A DNA stretch of 64,000 nucleotides from Haloplanus sp. HW8-1 (GTDB lineage Archaea; Halobacteriota; Halobacteria; Halobacteriales; Haloferacaceae). The translations under genes were made by a program, and so were the position numbers. The notes below the pieces were generated by a model. The model saw only the letters and a list, made by a program, of their open reading frames with translations, did no database searches and was not told where the DNA came from. Shown piece after piece: positions 60,261-64,000 of this stretch. Numbering within the stretch: the first letter of the stretch is position 1; every line of letters begins with the position of its first letter. The stretch spans positions 1,302,001 to 1,366,000 of the forward strand of contig NZ_CP098518.1 in the NCBI RefSeq assembly GCF_023703795.1, read 5' to 3'.

Positions 60261-62050
60261 ACACCCCCACCGATTCACAGAGCGAAGAATACGTCGCAAT
60301 CATCGATCAAGACGAAGTCACCGACGAAGTACGGAACATCGCAGTCAAGTACGATCCGTTGAATCGGTCCGGACACGAGGGCTTTCACATCACCGATGAT
60401 GGCGAACTCCACATCGACGAGAGCAAGGTGATGCGAGAGCACAAGCTCATCGAAAAGAAAATTCCCAACGACGCGATTCGAATCGTCCCGCTTCCGTCCG
60501 AAACAGGCCAGCTCGTTCACCAGTACGCCGAAAACGGATTTCGACTGTATAACCTCCCGGCTCCGGACGATGGAGCGGTTATCGGCCTCCTCGGCCGGAA
60601 CGGAATCGGGAAGACCACGGCCTTGCGTATCTTGGCCGGTGAGTTGGTTCCGAACTTCGGAACACAAGACCGGATCGACTGGGACAGGGCGGTCGAATCG
60701 TTTCGGGGGACAACTCTCCAGACGCATCTCGAACGGCTCCGTGACGGAACGGTTACAACGGCCTACAAAAGCCAGCGAGTCGACTCACTGTCCGATACGG
60801 ACGACGAGACGGTTCGACAACGACTGCTCTCGCGGTCGACCGACTCCGATGACCTCATCGATACACTTGGCCTCTAATCAATCAGTGGCCGGTCGCTAGG
60901 TGACCTCTCCGGTGGTGAACGACAGCGTGTCGCCATCGCAACGACGCTGTTGAGCGATGCAGACCTCTACTTGTTCGACGAACCGTCGTCCTTCCTAGAC
61001 GCCAAACAGCGGTCGACTGTTTCGCACGTAATCCACGAACGTATTCAGGATACCGATGCGTCAGCGATCGTCATCGAACACGATCTGGCGATGCTTGACC
61101 TGCTCTCGGACGGGGTCCATATCCTGTATGGGGCCCCGGGTGGCTTCGGAGTCGCCTCCCAGCGACTCTCGGTTCGTGCAGGTATCAATCAGTTTCTGGA
61201 TGGATACCTGGCCGAAGAGAACGTTCAGATCCGCGGCGATGCTATCGAGTTCCCTTCAGCCAGCGAGCGTGGGGTACCCAACAAGGACCCAGTCTTCGAA
61301 TACCCGGAACTACAGAAGGAATTCACCGGATTCGCGTTGTCAGTCGATTCAGGCCAGATTTACGCGAGTGAATCGATCGGTATCGTCGGAGAGAACGCTC
61401 TCGGAAAGACGACGTTCGTGAAACTACTCGCAGGGGGTATTGAACCTGATAGCGGAGCTGTTCCGGGTACTCTTTCTGTCTCGTACAAACCACAGTACAT
61501 AGCGCCGGATAGCCAGGCGACAGTGCGCGAACAGTTCGCAGCGGTTACTGACATCCACTCCCGGCGCTTCAAAACATGGATCCGAGACCCGTTCGATCTC
61601 GAGGTGCTGTACGACCGACATCTCGATTCCCTCTCCGGCGGCGAACTACAGCGAGTCGGTGTCGCACTGTGCCTCGCTCGCGATGCCGATCTGTATCTCA
61701 TCGACGAACCGTCTGCGTTTTTGGACGTTGACCGGCGTGTGTCCCTCGCTGACCAGATTCATCAATTTAGCAAACGAATTGATCAACCGATTTTTGTTGT
61801 TGATCACGATCTCTTCGTAATTGATCGATTCGCCGATCGCTTAGTCGTGTTCGAAGGAACCCCAGGAGAACGTGGGCACGCGAAGGCACCACAATCGATA
61901 CGAGATGGGATGAACACGTTTCTCTCGTCGCTTGAGATTACGTTCCGTCGCGATGAGCGCACGGGACGTCCCCGAGTCAACAAGCCTGGCAGCCAACTTG
62001 ACCGAGAACAAAAAGCCAATGGAGAATACTACTATGATCGGCGTCGTTGA
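60257..62050 (+). pseudogene. ABCE1/RLI paralogue, cysteine-less, with one in-frame TAA
   Basis: One frame encodes a full-length relative of the ribosome-recycling ATPase ABCE1 (RLI) except for a TAA at 60875-60877. The N-terminal region (about 1-85) aligns in order with the Fe-S domain but contains none of the eight cysteines. NBD1 has GRNGIGKTTALRILAG, then after the stop LSGGERQRVA and LYLFDEPSSFLD. NBD2 has GENALGKTTFVKLLAGG, LSGGELQRVGVAL, YLIDEPSAFLDVDRR and the typical end LDREQKANGEYYY. The two pieces are 60257-60877 and, from the next ATG, 60950-62050, which would lack the NBD1 signature. Its start overlaps the TPP-enzyme stop by four bases. A normal ABCE1 must be elsewhere in the genome. 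Confidence 0.75.
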
Positions 62051-62258
62051 TCAGGCCCACGCCGCCCCGTGCGAAGAGCATGTTCGGGTGGAACAGCAAC
62101 GCGGCCCCCGGCCGGGTCTGGTCCCCGATCCGGCCTCGCCGAGGCCCGCGGCGCTGTGGGGTCGCGCGTCCGTCCGGTAGACCCCCACCCGCCGGAGCAT
62201 CACCGTCGGTCCCGCGACGGCTTCGCCGTCGAAAGTGAGTATTTGTGATCGGTGCAGG
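62051..62258. other. Very GC-rich gene debris
   Basis: About 170 bases (62060-62230) are far richer in G and C than the surroundings. The minus-strand frame has protein-like pieces (FDGEAVAGPTVMLRRVGVY and LLFHPNMLFARGG) in different frames. I cannot name the parent gene. It is probably a transferred and decayed fragment. Confidence 0.3.
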
Positions 62259-62618
62259 CTACTCTGGAGCGTATTCTTCGTGAATCCGATCCATGCGCGC
62301 TGCCATTACGAAGTCGGTATTATGCAGTCCGTCGATTTTGTGCGTCCACATTTCGACTCGCACCTCGCCCCATTAAAGCGAGATATCTGGATGATGCCAC
62401 TCTTGTTCAGCAAGTTCCCCGATCTCGTACGTGAACTCAAGTGCATCGCGGAAATCTTCGAACGGATACTCCGCCTCAAGATGATGGTCATTAACGACTT
62501 CCCAGACATCATCGTTGATTTCAGTTATGTACTCGGCGTACTCTGCCTCTGTGAGCGGTTCGTCCTCTGATGTACAGGCCTCACTTGCTTCGTCGGCAAG
62601 TGATGATACCATGCCCAT
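62259..62618 (-). pseudogene. Pterin-4a-carbinolamine dehydratase with one in-frame TAA
   Basis: From ATG 62618 the frame reads an acidic N-terminus, [20 protein letters not shown] and EWHHPDISL, then TAA (62375-62373). It continues in the same frame as [20 protein letters not shown] and [10 protein letters not shown] to a TAG at 62259. The His-His-Pro motif and 'WTHKIDGL' are the active-site blocks of the PCD/DCoH fold. The stop replaces the residue before the conserved Trp-Gly. If the stop is real, the product lacks the second half of the active site. Confidence 0.65.
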
Positions 62619-62718
62619 ATGTTCGACGGGCCCGATACTTGTGTGTTCGTTCTCCGGCCCCACTACGCTACAGAAGAGCGATCTCACCAGATATCTCAGA
62701 GCGTTCCAACCCTGCTGA

Positions 62719-63206
62719 GAACTCTACCGGAGTCCGGATGAAAAACACTCGAACACGCTGTCGGAGCCACTCTCTGAATCAACAATGTGCTCGAGAAGAG
62801 CGTTCGTCAAATCCGGGGTTAATCCCGATGTTTTAGATTGATGGGGCACAGTCAACGAGCGATCGAAGTCAGGGACTCTTTTCCCCGGGTCCGAACGTTC
62901 GGAATGTAGGCGGGTTGGGAAGCATTAACCGACAACCGATGATAGAGTAGCGCTAATCGACCTCCTCCTCGAAAACTGGACGAACTCACGTATTCCGTCT
63001 GCGACCTCCTCCCCCGAGTCGGCACGTGCCGAGTCGTGGGCCGGGACATCGATGGTGCCATCACGCATTCAAACTGGAACGTCACCCGGTACACGGGCGT
63101 ATCATCGGGCTGATGGTGAACTCGGGTCTGCGCGGTACCGCTGTCGTGGGGGTAGATCTCGGTACGGCCACCTTCGCCGTATTCCCACTATCCACATTGA
63201 ACGGTC
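62719..63206 (-). other. Intergenic region with frameshifted minus-strand remnant
   Basis: Between the PCD gene and the Lrp gene no intact gene is seen. On the minus strand from about 63193 to 62925 two frames are protein-like: WEYGEGGRTEIYPHDSGTAQ, then VYRVTFQFE, and after a shift DGTIDVPAHDSARADSGEE and VADGIREFVQFS. They may be parts of one decayed gene that I do not recognise. Confidence 0.3.
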
Positions 63207-63635
63207 TTATTTGAGCCGTTCTTGAAGAACAGTCGGGCAAGCCGTGGTCACGCCCTGAATGGAGAGGATCTGATCGCTAACGATTTCATTCAGCTCGGTA
63301 CTTCCTGTCGCCTCGAGTTCGGCCATCAACATGTGGTCCCCGGTCGCGGTATATAACGCAGTCAGCGAGTCGAGATCACTGAGTTTACTTGTTGCCTCAA
63401 CGTACTGGTCGCTCTCGACGTCAATTCCCACCATCGCAATGCTCTGGTGGTTGACTTTCTTTGGATCGATTTCGACAGTGTACCCGACGATAGCGCCTTC
63501 CTCCTCGAGTTTCTGGATATACTTCCGAGCGGTAGGTCGCGCGACGCCAGCTTGGTCGGCGATCTCTCCGAGGGAAGCTTTCGGATCCTCTTTGAGAATA
63601 GAGAGCAGACGATGCTCAAGCTCCTCAGCGTCCAT
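63207..63635 (-). CDS. Lrp/AsnC-family transcriptional regulator
   Basis: A 142-residue protein. An N-terminal HTH (about 1-60: 'LEHRLLSILKEDPKASLGEIA', 'GVARPTARKYIQKLEEEG') is followed by an AsnC/RAM effector domain (about 65-140: 'IAMVGIDVESDQYVEATSKL', 'TGDHMLMAELEAT', 'ILSIQGVTTA'). It regulates genes in response to an amino acid or related ligand. It lies 48 bases downstream of the A-type carrier gene on the same strand, so it may share its promoter. The target is not evident. Confidence 0.85.
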   Translation of the reverse strand: MDAEELEHRLLSILKEDPKASLGEIADQAGVARPTARKYIQKLEEEGAIVGYTVEIDPKKVNHQSIAMVGIDVESDQYVEATSKLSDLDSLTALYTATGDHMLMAELEATGSTELNEIVSDQILSIQGVTTACPTVLQERLK

Positions 63636-63683
63636 TGTGTCTACTGTTATATGAAGCGGTGATCATCGTGCTGGCAGTCGTGT

Positions 63684-64000
63684 TCAGGTGCGGAAAGATT
63701 CGCCACAGCCACACTCCGAGACGACGTTGGGATTTTCAACATCAAAGCCTGCGCCTTGGAGACCCGTCTCATACTCAACAACACTCCCCCCAATATATTG
63801 GATACTCGCGGGATCAACGAACACTCGCAGGCCGTGGTGCTCGTAGATCATATCATCTTCGTCGGGACTCGTATCGAACCGCATCCCATATGATAGACCC
63901 GCGCATCCTCCTTGCTGGACGAACAGCCGGAGTCCTGCCGTGTCAGTGTCCAAGCTTTCTTCCTCTAAGAGAGCGAGAGCCTTATTCGAGGCAGCTTCTG
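63684..64000 (-). CDS. A-type Fe-S carrier (IscA/ErpA family, partial at right edge)
   Basis: The frame enters from the right edge and ends at 63684; about 105 residues are visible. It has 'LRLFVQQGGCAGLSYGMRF' (first Cys), VENPNVVSECGCGESF with the C-G-C-G pair near the end, and 'IQYIGGSVVEYETGLQGAGF' between, which are the three-cysteine pattern of A-type carriers. Only the extreme N-terminus is missing. These proteins receive clusters from U-type or SufB scaffolds and hand them to targets. The first visible residues (SNKALALLEEESLD) match the family's N-terminal helix. Confidence 0.85.
   Translation of the reverse strand, partial: EAASNKALALLEEESLDTDTAGLRLFVQQGGCAGLSYGMRFDTSPDEDDMIYEHHGLRVFVDPASIQYIGGSVVEYETGLQGAGFDVENPNVVSECGCGESFRT

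Noticed and set aside
1-64000. tRNA, rRNA or CRISPR arrays
   Set aside because: I looked for cloverleaf-type GGTTCGAATCC arms and regularly spaced repeats and found none that hold up. A covariance-model search would settle this.

Overview
The window is a 64-kb piece of a haloarchaeal chromosome or large replicon (class Halobacteria; genus not determined). The evidence is the acidic, GC-rich coding sequence, leaderless TATA promoters, a TFB transcription factor, a HalX response regulator, a bacterio-opsin-activator (HTH_10) regulator, sensor kinases with 7TM N-termini, amphi-Trp and DUF5783-type haloarchaeal small proteins, and IS6/IS630/ISH3-type insertion sequences. I saw no rRNA, tRNA or CRISPR array.

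Region by region: (1) 1-12.6 kb is a signal-transduction block: a 7TM receptor fragment at the left edge, a GIDE-domain membrane protein, three histidine kinases, a Bat-like PAS-GAF-HTH_10 regulator, a HalX response regulator and two small winged-helix regulators. (2) 12.7-32 kb is a run of mostly unnamed membrane proteins. It also holds a translationally coupled three-gene ABC transporter (GTGA overlaps at both junctions), a fourth 7TM histidine kinase, an RDD protein, two paralogous mini zinc-ribbon genes, and an intact DUF6498-like gene with a decayed paralogue. (3) 32-35 kb has an amphi-Trp protein and two tandem-domain universal stress proteins downstream of a pair of matching palindromes, then a Tat-lipoprotein of the DUF5694/TraB-like type. 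(4) 35.9-40.3 kb is disturbed DNA: an IS630 element with a probable -1 frameshift signal, a saccharopine-dehydrogenase-like reductase, a U-type Fe-S scaffold, an ISH3-type transposase relic fused to a foreign membrane tail, and a frameshifted usp gene. (5) 40.4-48.1 kb holds an SDR oxidoreductase, a NifU C-terminal-domain protein, several zinc-ribbon mini-proteins, a ferredoxin, a SufB without SufC or SufD, and a TFB operon ending in two tiny zinc-ribbon genes. (6) 48.3-62.1 kb is a metabolic island: ComA-like phosphosulfolactate synthase, MmgE/PrpD, DUF2237, a 1022-residue GlcD/GlcF-type FAD/Fe-S dehydrogenase, an aldehyde dehydrogenase, an acetolactate-synthase-like TPP enzyme and a paralogue of ABCE1/RLI. 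Mobile DNA is scattered through it: an IS6 element with a perfect 8-bp target duplication, a 121-bp MITE, and other IS ends. (7) 62.2-64 kb has a pterin-carbinolamine-dehydratase gene broken by one stop, an Lrp/AsnC regulator and an A-type Fe-S carrier that runs off the right edge.

How the genes may work together: the left third looks like environmental sensing plus membrane functions. The right half combines iron-sulfur biogenesis genes (U-type scaffold, NifU domain, SufB, ferredoxin, A-type carrier) with a set of enzymes that could act on C3/C4 (possibly sulfonated) hydroxy-acids and aldehydes. The most unusual gene is the ABCE1 paralogue at 60257-62050. It has lost all eight iron-sulfur cysteines, overlaps the TPP-enzyme gene by four bases, and is cut by a single in-frame TAA. 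Several other genes in the right half also carry single stops or frameshifts, which points to recent decay around insertion sequences or to unresolved sequence errors.
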